The notes beneath the pieces are model-generated. The model was not told the origin of the DNA. It did not search any database and saw nothing but the letters and a program-made list of their open reading frames with translations. The position numbers were made by a program, and so were the translations under genes. Positions 9,397 to 18,896 of a stretch of DNA of 64,000 nt are shown here, piece after piece. Positions within the stretch are counted from its first letter, which is position 1. Every line of letters begins with the position of its first letter. Origin of the DNA: Gracilaria gracilis (lineage: Eukaryota; Rhodophyta; Florideophyceae; Gracilariales; Gracilariaceae); assembly GCA_030374805.1 (NCBI GenBank), contig JARGSG010000047.1, positions 310,001 to 374,000 on the forward strand. Reading direction: 5' to 3'.

Positions 9397-10914
9397 TCAT
9401 CCCGTTTCGACCATATTCGAAAACGCTTCCAATTGAGCGTTTTGCGCCATTGCCTCATGAAAATGTCTCGCGCATACGCATTCCGTTTCTGTTCCTTCTT
9501 CCTCAATGGCAATCATACCAGCTTCATTACAAAGGGAAACCAGTTCAGCTCCTGTCATTCCCTTTGTTTGGCCAACTAGCCATTCAATTAGAGCGCCCTC
9601 TCCTTCTTCGTAGCTGACCGCGATGTCCTTGAGGACCGTTTCTAGTATACATTTTCGGTTCTCTTTGTCTGGTAGCTCAATCTTGATTGTGTTATCAATT
9701 CGTCCAGGGCGCACCATTGCAGGATCTAGGCTCATCAGGTCCGCCGCACAGGCCAGAACAAACACGTCCTCACCATGGACCCCATCGAGTTCGGTGAGCA
9801 ATGATGCAACAACCCGACCTTCAACGCCGCTCGATTCCTCATCGCCCCTTTTCCCTACCGCATCGATATCATCAATGAACACGACACACGGACTCAGCAT
9901 CCTGGCTCGTGCAAACAGACGTCGAACACGAGCTTCAGATTCTCCTAGATACTTTGAAAAAACTTCTGTGGCACTGATGCGAATGCTGTTCACGCTTGTC
10001 AATCTGCGCAGCAGCGACTCGGCAAGAAGCGTCTTACCGACGCCATGCGGTCCGTAAAGCAACACTCCTCTTGGAGGCCGCACTCCCAGGCGTGTGAATG
10101 TTTGCTGATGTATGAAGGGCCATTCGCATAAGCGCATGAGCTGTTTCTTCACAGCGGTATAGCCGGCGTGAGAACCCCAGCCCGTGGCGGAGTGTTCTTG
10201 CGTTGTCAAGCTTGCGGAGATGAACATGAGATCAGCGCTTGCTTGCATCGGCGAATATGATGCTACAATGTGGCGCAGTACGTCATACGAGAAGCGACTG
10301 TGGTTAACGGCGGCTGTGGCTAAGGAGGACGCAAAGAAAGCATTGATGACTCGAGCAAAGTCGGACAAATCAAAACCGGGAGAGTTTGCTGCGAGAACGT
10401 TATGAGCGTCGCTGGGAAAGTGAAATTTTGGATCGTCGGCAACGAGAGAAAGAAGAAAGCGTTTCCATGCACGCTGCCTCGTATGCGGGGGCGCAGTGGT
10501 GATGGTAAGAACTTTCTCAAAGCGCCCCACCCTCAGCAGAGATTTGGATACATTGTGCTCAGATTCGGCGAGACCTATGATGGGTACGTTTTGGCCACGA
10601 GTAAACAGGCCTTTCAAAGCCGCCTCCACTTCAGCTCTGTCACACGGGGTGTCGACATCATCCAGGCAGATGGGCTTGGATGGGGGCAATTTGGGCGCTG
10701 CTCTGATGGGATATAGTCCACATGAGAAGCTCCGTATTTCGGGGAGCACTTGGTGAATTAGACTGTTTCGCGCTTGATAACTACCGACGAGAAGGATTCC
10801 CGCGGGACGCGTGCGCAGCAGCTTTCGCAGCGATACGATGTGGTCGTGTAGTATGATTTGGTGGATGGTTTGAGGATGCGGAGCATCGTGGTACAGCGAC
10901 AGGTTTGCGATCAT
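9397..10914 (-). CDS. AAA+ ATPase, CDC48/SPATA5L1-like, with eroded first ATPase domain
   Basis: 505 residues. The second AAA module is complete: a GWGSHAGYTAVKKQL entry, Walker A GPHGVGKT at about 288–295, Walker B VVFIDDID at 344–351, sensor region LACAADLMSLDPAM and the VRPGR arginine fingers at about 401–405. The N-terminal half looks like a relic first AAA domain: GILLVGSYQARN stands where Walker A should be and ICLDDVD where Walker B should be. Two-module CDC48-like proteins remodel complexes; SPATA5/SPATA5L1-type members work in ribosome maturation. Family level is secure, the subgroup is a guess. The start is the first in-frame ATG; the frame is open upstream from a TTG. It is divergent from the TMEM69-like gene. 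Confidence 0.75.
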   Translation of the reverse strand: MIANLSLYHDAPHPQTIHQIILHDHIVSLRKLLRTRPAGILLVGSYQARNSLIHQVLPEIRSFSCGLYPIRAAPKLPPSKPICLDDVDTPCDRAEVEAALKGLFTRGQNVPIIGLAESEHNVSKSLLRVGRFEKVLTITTAPPHTRQRAWKRFLLSLVADDPKFHFPSDAHNVLAANSPGFDLSDFARVINAFFASSLATAAVNHSRFSYDVLRHIVASYSPMQASADLMFISASLTTQEHSATGWGSHAGYTAVKKQLMRLCEWPFIHQQTFTRLGVRPPRGVLLYGPHGVGKTLLAESLLRRLTSVNSIRISATEVFSKYLGESEARVRRLFARARMLSPCVVFIDDIDAVGKRGDEESSGVEGRVVASLLTELDGVHGEDVFVLACAADLMSLDPAMVRPGRIDNTIKIELPDKENRKCILETVLKDIAVSYEEGEGALIEWLVGQTKGMTGAELVSLCNEAGMIAIEEEGTETECVCARHFHEAMAQNAQLEAFSNMVETG

Positions 10915-11409
10915 GGTTGAGGTGATTCTTGACGCATAGTGGGCGATGATTGATGTGAATGCATGAAGCAAACGGATACAGAACAACTGAAGTGCACACG
11001 GGCGCGTTCAGTCTTACGGTTGCGCGCTGCTACGCTTGGAGATAAGCAGCATGATGCTTCCCATCGGCTCATGATGATGATGAACCCGCAAGGCGATTTT
11101 CAAAGCGCATCGACAACGCAGCGTGTGTGACAAAGCCGGCGTGACGAGACCAGAGCTACACCTACACGTGACGGAGTCACAAACCAATCGTGCCACCTCG
11201 TCTCACAAACAACACGGCAGCCACGCGATCGCCGCGGTCTGAAGTTACTCTGCCGCCGAACCGCTATCTATATATACCAACGGTACCGACGGTACCTGTA
11301 CCGCCATATCCGCTCGCATTTACCAACGGTACAACGGTAGATACCGCCGGGACACGCCGATCTCAACGCCGCGACTCCTCGCCATCGCAAAGCTGTTGTC
11401 ATCGTCGCT
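10915..11409. promoter_or_regulatory. Divergent promoter region
   Basis: Separates the AAA+ gene (minus) and the TMEM69-like gene (plus). CAACGGTAC occurs more than once near 11278–11332, with a TATATATA patch at about 11269. Short reading frames here look like chance. Confidence 0.35.
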
Positions 11410-12102
11410 ATGCATCTCATAAACCGTTTCACGTCAGCCGTTGTGCAAGGCCGCGCTTCGATTCGCGCGCCAATCCAAGCCATTAGAGCTGCGAGCACAT
11501 CGCCGAGTACCACCCCCTCTCAACCGACAGACAGCCTAATGAGACAAACCACACCACCAACAATTGTCCAGTATCTGGGTTACGGAGGCACCATTCCGTT
11601 CGTAACAGGGGCACTTGCATCCACAATAGTGCCCGATCCCACGCTCTTCGCGCGCGCAACGCAGCTGTACGGCTGTTCCATCCTTAGCTTTCTCGGCGCC
11701 GTTCATTGGGGCGTCGCGTTACGATCCGTCAACGTCGCTTCGTCGCCGAGAAATGCGGACTTTGTGTACGGCGTCACTCCGTCGCTGGTCGGGTGGGCAG
11801 CGGCCTTGATGCAGCCTGCGGAGGGTCTTGCGTTGCTGACAACCAGTTTTTGTGCAGCTTATGCATACGATTATGTTCGATTCCGTGTGCCAGCAAGTAC
11901 GCCGCCCTGGTACCTGCGGCTGAGAGGTCCCTTGTCGATTGCGGCCGTCGGTGGATGTGGCGTGAGTTACTTGGCGGTGAAACGAAAGCTGGCGGCAGCC
12001 AGTTCTCCGCCGCCAGAGGTGCATCATTCTCCGGAACAACAGCTCAAGCCAGAAGAAGGCCATGATGATCAAGTTGAGGCGAAAGCGGAGTTGCAGGAAT
12101 GA
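11410..12102 (+). CDS. TMEM69-like membrane protein (DUF3429), probably mitochondrial
   Basis: 230 residues. The first 35 are R/S/A-rich without acidic residues, fitting a mitochondrial presequence. The core matches DUF3429: YLGYGGTIPFVTGALAS (first membrane segment), ILSFLGAVHWGVAL, TPSLVGWAAALM, LLTTSFCAAYAYDYVRF and a last segment ending in YLAVKRKL, so four to five membrane spans. The family includes human TMEM69; its job is unknown. The tail after residue 200 is charged and disordered. It converges on the tudor-like gene, ending 100 bases before that gene's stop. Confidence 0.75.
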   Translation: MHLINRFTSAVVQGRASIRAPIQAIRAASTSPSTTPSQPTDSLMRQTTPPTIVQYLGYGGTIPFVTGALASTIVPDPTLFARATQLYGCSILSFLGAVHWGVALRSVNVASSPRNADFVYGVTPSLVGWAAALMQPAEGLALLTTSFCAAYAYDYVRFRVPASTPPWYLRLRGPLSIAAVGGCGVSYLAVKRKLAAASSPPPEVHHSPEQQLKPEEGHDDQVEAKAELQE

Positions 12103-12202
12103 GATGATTGTTCTCGATGATGACGTTGCTGTACGTTTACTAAAAGCATGCAGATGACAAACAGGCACAAAACACCAAGGGTAGATGACGCGATGGCTCT
12201 TT

Positions 12203-12760
12203 CTACAGTCGCCGGGGCCTTCGCTTTGGGCGTGGTGGGGAGGGTGGTGGCGAATCGCTGGACTGCAAATCAGGATCATGCACAAGGTGAATATCGTCAT
12301 CAGTGTCGCATGACGGCAATTGGCAAGGAGATTGACGAACGATTCTCCAGCCTTGGCCCCTCAACACATCGGTGGAGTTCTCACTAAGATAGGCAATCTT
12401 GAGCTTATGTCCGGTGTGTGAGTCATCGTAAACAACGGCCTGGTAGTTTATATGGTCTGTGGGGTGTTTAAAGTCAATTATTGCGCCATCTAATATGGGC
12501 CTGCCTTGGTCTCTGGTTTTTCTTGGAAGTAGAATCCAGCGGCATTTGTCAAGAGAAACGGTTTCCAACGTGTCATCGGCTCGGTACACAATAGTATGAC
12601 ACTTTGTTTCGGGGGAATAGTTTATAATGACGGCTTCGTACCAGGTGGCATCCTTCCAGCACATGAGGATTTCGCGGCCTTGCAGCTCCTTGCCTAACTC
12701 GGGTGGGTGTGGGTAATGATCATCAGTACGATTTCGCAGCACTCCCGTCATGTTTTGCAT
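12203..12760 (-). CDS. Small tudor/agenet-like protein
   Basis: 185 residues with two beta-barrel-like modules. The first (about 27–78) reads GREILMCWKDATWYEAVI … TIVYRADDTLETVSL … RWILL, the layout of a tudor domain such as that at the C-terminus of plant PDS5-like proteins. The second (about 86–143) has the same order with GAIIDF … YQAVVYDDSHTGHKLKIAYL. The tail is acidic, then P/R/K-rich (PPRPKRRPRRL) and could be a nuclear signal. Tudor domains bind methylated Lys or Arg; whether the aromatic cage is complete cannot be judged here. Function is not known. Confidence 0.6.
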   Translation of the reverse strand: MQNMTGVLRNRTDDHYPHPPELGKELQGREILMCWKDATWYEAVIINYSPETKCHTIVYRADDTLETVSLDKCRWILLPRKTRDQGRPILDGAIIDFKHPTDHINYQAVVYDDSHTGHKLKIAYLSENSTDVLRGQGWRIVRQSPCQLPSCDTDDDIHLVHDPDLQSSDSPPPSPPRPKRRPRRL

Positions 12761-14010
12761 GAAGAGAGCGGGAGGGGAGTGAAAAAGTAGAGTGCTTATG
12801 AAGGGTGGAAATAGACGGAGCGGGTGGGGGAGGGGGGGCGGTGAGCGGTGACGAAGTGCTTGCTGATTTCGTTTGGGTAGCGTTTTAACCTTAACAACGC
12901 TACCGTTGTCGCGCTGTAGATACCTTCGTATGTAGGTCAGGAGTTGTTGCTACGATACAAGACAGGAGATAGCGATGTATCCGTGCCCTATCTAAAGTTA
13001 CAATACGGGCTGGTCTGTATACACGTAGTAGATATGGGGGTGTATCGTACCCACGTGGCACAGCTGTGATGTCTCATAGGCTTCAGATTCGGCTCATCGC
13101 CCTCCCAGCTCCGCAAGTCCAAAGTGTGCCGTGCGTTCTGTAAACGCGCGAAATTGCTTCCGCTTGCAGCGACAATTCAAGTCACCGTGAAAGGGGAATC
13201 GGTTGAAGAAAAGTTAAAAAGGGTTAACGCTAGCTGAACGCTAACCCTTTACCTTCGTGCCTACAACAAGAGAAATGGCCCCGTCACCTAACAGATACCT
13301 TTTTCCAATAACAGCCCCGCGTGCGTAGCGTCGTTTCAGTACCAAAACAATCGCACCACATCTCCAATTCAGCTGCCCGAAAAAAAGTTGGCGCTTTCGG
13401 GTCCAAGCGCGAAAGGCGCGACACCGGGGCAGCGTACGTTTCTGACGGCATGCCGCCAAAGACACAAAACAAGTAGCTAATGTTGTTCCGAGCTGCGACG
13501 ATTTGCATGTATGCGCATCAGAAGAAGGCACGTCTGCGGCCTGGTAAAGGTACTGGTAGCATGGAATTAACTGCGGCATGATGCCGCGGCCGTCACAAAA
13601 CCATTACGTATGGGTGGCGGACGATGCTCCATAACCAGTTGCTCCGAAAAAGCGCTTGTTCTCGACCTGCGCAACAGTAAAGCGTGATTCCAAACGGAGT
13701 GAATGACAAGCCTGGCTGAAGTGATACTTTAAACGTCCACAAGCAAGTGTCCAATGCGATGGAAGCGACGGGCAACTGACAGCAACCATGGCTCCAAAAA
13801 TGAAGTGTGATGGGACGCAGGTGATGCTGTTGCTGCTGTGCGTGTGACTCGGGCCGTGGTATTTGATCACAAGGTTGTGGTTTGTGGTAGTAACTTTTAT
13901 TGCAACAAGAACGAGAAAGACGAGAACAAACAACAAACAACATCAATAAGAGAATAACAAAACACTCGACAAAACGAATTTACTGCACAACAAAATGCAA
14001 GTAAACAATC
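12761..14010. other. Gene-free stretch between tudor-like and akirin genes
   Basis: No gene is recognised. It contains a 9-base-pair stem hairpin at 13218–13250 and the inverted copy of the CATACGAAGGTA motif at 12921–12932, about 160 bases upstream of the tudor-like start. Confidence 0.4.
13218..13250. repeat. Short inverted repeat
   Basis: AAAGGGTTA pairs with TAACCCTTT across a 15-base centre. It is an isolated intergenic hairpin of unknown role. Confidence 0.5.
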
Positions 14011-14610
14011 TTAGCTGAGATAGGTGTAGTCCTTTCCCCTGAACTGCCGAGTGACATAATCTTCATTAAACTTGGTAAAGTCACGAAACTGTTCGGCCAA
14101 CCTGTCGTTGAGAATGTTTCTAAACTCATTGTTCATGGTAGCCTCCTTCTCGGACAGCACGGAGCGACAAATATCGCGCAGATCATGCACCGTAAACAGC
14201 GTCTCCGACAGAGCAATCTGACCGTTTGCCAATTTATCCACCACCTTCTTCAGTCGCTTCGGCACATGCTTGGCCAAAGCGGCCAGTTCTTGATCGGAGA
14301 GTTTTTCTCTGGAAACAGACGACGACGAAGGGGGTGCAGTGGAAGAGGGCGACGAAGAGGACGAAGAGGAGACAACAGGTTGTGTGGACGAAACAGACGG
14401 TAAGGCATGATGTTGATGTTGATGATGATGATGAGTCTTAAGCGGTCTAGACGGCGAAGTGAAGGAGGCCGGCGAACATCGACCACGCTTCAACGGCGGC
14501 GGACGAATTACAAAGCGCGACGGCGAGCACGATTGCGGCGGAAGGTCGACCGACATCTCGTCGAAGTGGCGCTTTGCGCCGCGTAGTTTGAGCGTGGCCA
14601 CGCCGGACAT
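14011..14610 (-). CDS. Akirin-like nuclear protein
   Basis: 199 residues. The N-terminus MSGVATLKLRG … PPLKRGRCSP has the akirin layout (ATLKR…, then a K/R-rich RRCSP nuclear signal). The middle is S/P/H-rich and disordered. The last 60 residues are the conserved akirin helix region: LFTVHDLRDICRSVL, then EFRNILNDRLAEQ, FTKFNEDYVTRQF and a terminal YTYLS, close to the animal ending with …YVS. Akirins bridge transcription factors and chromatin remodellers and guide nuclear proteasome import in animals. The start at 14610 was chosen because it begins the akirin motif; the frame stays open to an upstream ATG at 14739. It is divergent from the glutamine-synthetase-like gene. Confidence 0.75.
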   Translation of the reverse strand: MSGVATLKLRGAKRHFDEMSVDLPPQSCSPSRFVIRPPPLKRGRCSPASFTSPSRPLKTHHHHQHQHHALPSVSSTQPVVSSSSSSSPSSTAPPSSSSVSREKLSDQELAALAKHVPKRLKKVVDKLANGQIALSETLFTVHDLRDICRSVLSEKEATMNNEFRNILNDRLAEQFRDFTKFNEDYVTRQFRGKDYTYLS

Positions 14611-15460
14611 GACGGCTTTGACGGCGACGCAAACGAGCGGGGTGGAGCGGGTGGAGACGACGGGAGCGTTGGGCGCTTGCACACGAAAAACGGGAGAAGG
14701 ACGGGGGTGTAGCGGCGCGCGCGCGCGCAAGCTACGCAAGCTGGGCTACGGACGGGCGCGACGCGACAACGGCAAGCGACGGCAACGAATGGGGACGGGG
14801 GAGGGGGCGGGCGGCGGCGACACGAAAGCACACAGCAGAAGAAAAGTGGGAGAGGGGTGGGGGGGAATGGAAGGGAAGGGAAGGGCAGCAAAAGGGACAG
14901 GTGGAGGGGCGGCGCGGCAGCGGCAGCAGCAGCAGCAGTGGGGCGTAGAACGCGACAAAAAACCAAAACAAGCCAATTCAGCCAACAGGCGGCACAGCGG
15001 CGGCGCAACGGCAGACAAGGCGGAGCGGCGCGGAAAAAAGCGGCGCGCAGTAGCGACGCACACGCAGCACGACGCAGACGACGGCACACACACGCGGCGA
15101 GGCGGGTGGGGGGGGGGGGCTGGGCGCGCGCGACGGCGTTCAAAGCAAAGCGCCAGCGAGAGCGACGCGGCGGCGCGCGCAAAACGCAACGTGCCACCGG
15201 CGCGCCGTTCGGCGCGTTAGATAGTGCGCGTGTGTGGTTGGTCGTTCATGTCGCGCGTGTGCGGCGCGCCAACACATGCGCGCCGCGGCGCGTGGCCGCG
15301 GCGCGTGGCCGCGTGGCTCGCGCGGCCACGTGGCGCGGCAGCGTACCCCGCTGTGGCGCGAGCGAGCGGCCCATGATCATCATCATGATCTGGCCGTCGC
15401 GGCGCGTCTTGCAGCGTGAGTGCGCTCATTGGCGCCTGTTGATAGCGAACGCTGTCCGCG
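14611..15460. promoter_or_regulatory. GC-rich divergent promoter region
   Basis: Very GC-rich and purine/pyrimidine-skewed, with runs of GGC, CAG and G. Long frames on both strands here are a result of composition, not genes. It serves akirin (minus) and the GS-like gene (plus). Confidence 0.4.
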
Positions 15461-15506
15461 ATGGCCGCCAACGGCGAGCGCGGTGGCGACGATGATGACG
15501 GCGGCG

Positions 15507-15539
<33 letters not shown>

Positions 15540-16903
15540 TGGTGGCGCCGCGCGCCGCGCCCATGCAGGCCGTGCGGCTGCTGCGCATCGTGCTGGTGGA
15601 CTACAGCGCCATCCGCCGCACCAAGCTGGTGCCGTACTGCGCGCGCTCGCGCGGCGCGCCCAACGCGCTCTTCGTCAAGGGCGGGCTGCTACTCACGGCG
15701 GAGGGTTCGCTGCCGCCGCACGCGCCGCTAAGCGCGGTGGGCGAGGTGTACATGCTGCGCTACTCGCCGTACACGCACGCGGCGCCGCCGCACCACAGCG
15801 CGCCGCAGCTGCCGGCGCCGCGCGTGATTGCGTGGCCCACGCACGCCAACCACAGCCTTTGCGTGGCGCACCTGCACGAGCGCAACGGCCAGCCGTGGCT
15901 GTTCTGCCCGCGCCAGCGGCTGTGTCGCGCCGTGCAGCTGCTGGCCGCGCACGACCTCACCATGCTGGCGGGCTTCGAGATGGAGTTTGTGCTGCTGCGC
16001 GGCCACCCGAGTGACGCGCGTTCGCTCGAGCCGTTCGGCACGGCGGGCGGCTACGCGCTGCACTCGCAGGTGGATGCGGCGGCGCGCGTGCTGGATCACA
16101 TGGTGGCGGCGCTGGCGCACGCGCGCATCGGCGTGAGCATGGTGCACGCCGAGTCGGCGGCGGGCCAGTTCGAAATCGTTCTGCAGCACAAGCCGCTGCT
16201 CACGGCGGTGGACGAATTGGTGATGGCGCGCGAAATCGTGCGCGCCGTAGCCTGCAGCCACTCATTGTACGCCACCTTCTTGCCCAAGTACGGCGACGCC
16301 GGCAGTGGCGCGCATGTGCATTTCAGTCTAGCTGGCCACTTTGGAGGCAGCGCAAAGCTGTACGAGCAGCATGTGGGCATGACGCCGCTGGCGCAGCAGT
16401 TTGTGGCCGGCGTGCTGGAGGCGCTGCCGTGGCTGGGCTTTCTGACCAATGCGAGCTGCGCCAGTTACGCGCGGCTGCAGCCGCAGCGTTGGGTGGGCGT
16501 GTACAAGGTGTGGGGCATTGCGAACAAGGAGGCGCCGCTACGACTGGCACTGGACCGCTCAAACGTGGAACTCAAGACGCTTGACGCGCTGTCCAACCCG
16601 TACCTGGCCATGGCGGGCGTGGTGGCGGCGGGGCTCAACGGCGTGCGCGCAAGCATGCAGCTGCCGCCGCCGTGCCAGCACGACCCGCACGACGTTGAGC
16701 GCAGCAAGCGCGCTGAGCGGCTGCCCGCCAGCCTGGAGGAGAGCATTGATCGCTTCCGCGACGCGGCCACGCGCGGCTGCGTGCGCGACGTGTTGCCGGA
16801 CGAGCTGGTGCACTCGCTGCTGGCGCTCAAGCTGCACCAAGTGCAGTGCGTCAAGCGCCACGGACTGGACGCGCTGCTCAAGCGGCTGCTGACGCTGCAC
16901 TGA
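15461..16903 (+). CDS. Glutamine-synthetase-like ligase (GlnA3/FluG-NodGS type)
   Basis: 480 residues with a short poly-Asp/poly-Gly N-terminus. Landmarks of the type-I GS fold in order: LLRIVLVDYSAIRR (beta-grasp), then catalytic-domain motifs GFEMEFVLL, HAESAAGQFEIVLQ, GSGAHVHFSL, SYARLQPQRW, IANKEAPLRL and VELKTLDALSNPYLA. The adenylate/metal-binding acids and histidine are in place. Arg is replaced by Lys in NKEAP and in the ELK of the last motif, as in FluG/nodulin-type proteins, not in true glutamine synthetase. The acceptor could be an amine other than ammonia. The gene is extremely GC-rich at third positions. The start is the first ATG in frame. Confidence 0.75.
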
Positions 16904-16977
16904 TGATGGAGCGCCGCCGCCCAAACTGCAAACCGCCGCCGCCGCTCTTTCTCGCCAGCCGCTCTGCCCCCCGGCGC

Positions 16978-17067
16978 CGCCCCGCGCCGCAGTGCCGCCC
17001 CGCGCCGCAGTGCCGCCCCGCGCCGCAGTGCCGCCCCGCGCCGCAGTGCCGCCCCGCGCCGCAGTGC
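16978..17067 (+). repeat. Tandem repeat, 18 bp x 5
   Basis: Five identical copies of CGCCCCGCGCCGCAGTGC, 75 bases after the stop of the GS-like gene. Probably in its 3' untranslated region. Confidence 0.85.
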
Positions 17068-17125
17068 CACTGCCGCTGCTGCGCGCTGTCGCACGCCACG
17101 CCCGCGCGTGCTCTCATACGTAGGA

Positions 17126-17250
17126 GTTATGTTGAAAATCGAGTGATGATATCCGGGGCACGAGACAGAAAAATTCGGGCCCGAGTCGAAGACGAGGGAC
17201 CAATTTTTCTGTCGAGTGACCCGATATCATCACGTGATTTCCAACATAAC
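17126..17250. repeat. 125-bp foldback element (MITE-like)
   Basis: Nearly the whole segment is one imperfect palindrome: GTTATGTTG at the left end matches CAACATAAC at the right end, and the arms of about 49 bases pair with about seven mismatches around a centre of about 26 bases. GATATC and AATTTTTCTGTC lie in both arms. No clear target duplication was seen. It could be a miniature inverted-repeat element or the source of a hairpin RNA. Confidence 0.65.
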
Positions 17251-17849
17251 GGGCTTATCACTCAGCTTGGAAGGCACAGAAGGACCGAAACGCAATTGAG
17301 TGGTGGGAAAGCGCGATGTGAACTTTGTATGACAGGTCCGGCTGGTGACACGATATCAGTACTCGACCTGGGTGATAAAGTATATATATGTGTACCATAA
17401 CGTGCGCCGCGCCCTTGGTCCTTCGCCATGCAACAACCGAACCATGCCGTACTCATCCTTTGCATTTTCTTGCACTACGATTGGTTCATGAGCTTTACAG
17501 TGCTTACAGTTCCTTTACAAACGAGCGCCCACTCGGTGCGCTATGCATGCATGGTGAAATGGTCACTGTAGCTCGGCGATTCTACAGTCACCGAAACTGA
17601 GCATGTTGGCCCTCAGGGCTGATGATAGATGTACTGTCGTGCTACACTCGTTATCTATTCTACTCTCGGCAAGAAGGTTACTTAGCAGCCTCGTGCTGTC
17701 TCGCCTGCTGCCTCGCCTGCTGCCTCGCCTGCTGCCTCGCCTGCTCCTCTGTTGGTCTGCCCCGCCGCCGCGCCGCGCCCTCTCTCCCGCCCTCCCCCCT
17801 CGCGCTTCCTCGCCCCTCCCCTCGCGCTAAACCCTCCGTTTCGCACCAT
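17251..17849. other. Intergenic / 5' leader ahead of Q-rich protein gene
   Basis: Contains a TATATATATG patch at about 17382 and the 12-bp tandem repeat at 17701–17748. No other gene is seen. Confidence 0.35.
17701..17748 (+). repeat. Tandem repeat, 12 bp x 4
   Basis: Four copies of TCGCCTGCTGCC, the last diverged, about 100 bases ahead of the ATG of the Q-rich protein gene, so probably in its leader. Confidence 0.8.
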
Positions 17850-18896
17850 ATGGCGTCCCGCTCCGACGCGCTACCGCAGCAGCAGCAGCAGCACCACCAC
17901 CACCAGCAACAGCAGCACCAGCCGCCGCCGCCACCGACGCCGCCGTCGCTGCTGCTGCACGCTGCGCCCGCGTTGGTGGCGCAGCCGCAGCTGTACGCGC
18001 TGCTGCGCCAGTACGCCGACGTGGAGCCTTCGCAGCACACGGCGCAGCTGATCAAGCGCGTGCACGCCGACGCGCTGGAGGAGTACCGCATCACCAAGAA
18101 GAGGAAGCAGCAGCAGCTGGCGTGCAAGATTGTGGACGCGCAGTGCTCCGCCGATCGCCTCATCCTCAAGGCTGAGAAGAAGAAGGTGGCCAATCACGCC
18201 AGCGCCGTCGCCAGCCGCGTCAAACAGGAGTTCATCGTGTCGTCCTTCGAACGACTGCTGTCCGATAAGATTATGGACGCCTTCCATCTGTCCGACGTGC
18301 TGTACCGCAATGCGCTGCTGCTGGCCGAAAAAGACCACCACATCAGACGGCTCAGCGATAAGGTTGCCGCGCTGTCGCAGCAGCTTGATAGCTTACTGCC
18401 GCCGCCGTCGCTGCAGCCGCCGTCGCTGCAGCCGCCGCAGCCGCCGCCGCCACCGCCGCCGCACGCACATGTGCACACGTTTGACGCTTTGGACGTTGGC
18501 GCCAATTGCGCCGCCGCTGACGCCATATCGTTCAGCGCGGCGGCGGGCGTGGAGCTGGACGAGCTGTTCGCGAGAGGCGCGCTGCACGAAGGCGCCGCCG
18601 CCACGGGCGACGACGACAGCAGCGCCACCTGCACCGTCAGCAGCTGCGGCGCCCACAGCGCCGCCGGCTGTGGCCTCAACTGTGGCTGGGCTTGTGCTGC
18701 GCATCAGCAGCAGCAGCCGCAGCAGCCGCAGCAGCCGCAGCACGCCACCGTTGCGAATGGCCACTCGCTGCTGGCCGTGGGCAAGCTGAGCGTGGGCGCC
18801 ACGCGCGCCCATGTGCCCGCAAGGCAGAGCGCTCTGCGTCACGCGCTGCTTTCGGACGCCGATGCGCGCGACGTGTCGCTCAACCCCGTGGCGTAG
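17850..18896 (+). CDS. Q/H/P-rich coiled-coil protein, function unknown
   Basis: 348 residues, not recognised. After MASRSDALP come runs of Gln, His and Pro (10–35). Residues about 50–180 are a charged helical region (LIKRVHADALEEYRITKKRK, then LILKAEKKKVANHASAVASR, FERLLSDKIMDAFHLSDVLY and LAEKDHHIRRLSDKVAALSQ), likely coiled coil. Residues 180–200 are Pro/Gln repeats and the rest is Ala/Ser/His-rich with a QQQPQQPQQPQ run. The KKRKQQQ stretch could be a nuclear signal. The composition suggests a nuclear regulator or scaffold, but nothing in it names a family. The start at 17850 is the ATG before the polyQ; a longer frame open to 17622 adds a repeat-encoded Cys-rich stretch that looks non-coding. 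Confidence 0.55.
   Translation: MASRSDALPQQQQQHHHHQQQQHQPPPPPTPPSLLLHAAPALVAQPQLYALLRQYADVEPSQHTAQLIKRVHADALEEYRITKKRKQQQLACKIVDAQCSADRLILKAEKKKVANHASAVASRVKQEFIVSSFERLLSDKIMDAFHLSDVLYRNALLLAEKDHHIRRLSDKVAALSQQLDSLLPPPSLQPPSLQPPQPPPPPPPHAHVHTFDALDVGANCAAADAISFSAAAGVELDELFARGALHEGAAATGDDDSSATCTVSSCGAHSAAGCGLNCGWACAAHQQQQPQQPQQPQHATVANGHSLLAVGKLSVGATRAHVPARQSALRHALLSDADARDVSLNPVA

Noticed and set aside
13593-13946. Two overlapping minus-strand frames, one with a signal-like start
   Set aside because: The signal-like frame begins at TTG; no domain in either.
14459-15495. Several long frames on both strands
   Set aside because: Low-complexity R/A/P/G content in a GC-rich promoter region; no domain and no consistent start.
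15728-16261. 177-codon minus-strand frame
   Set aside because: Antisense to the GS-like gene and R/H-rich.
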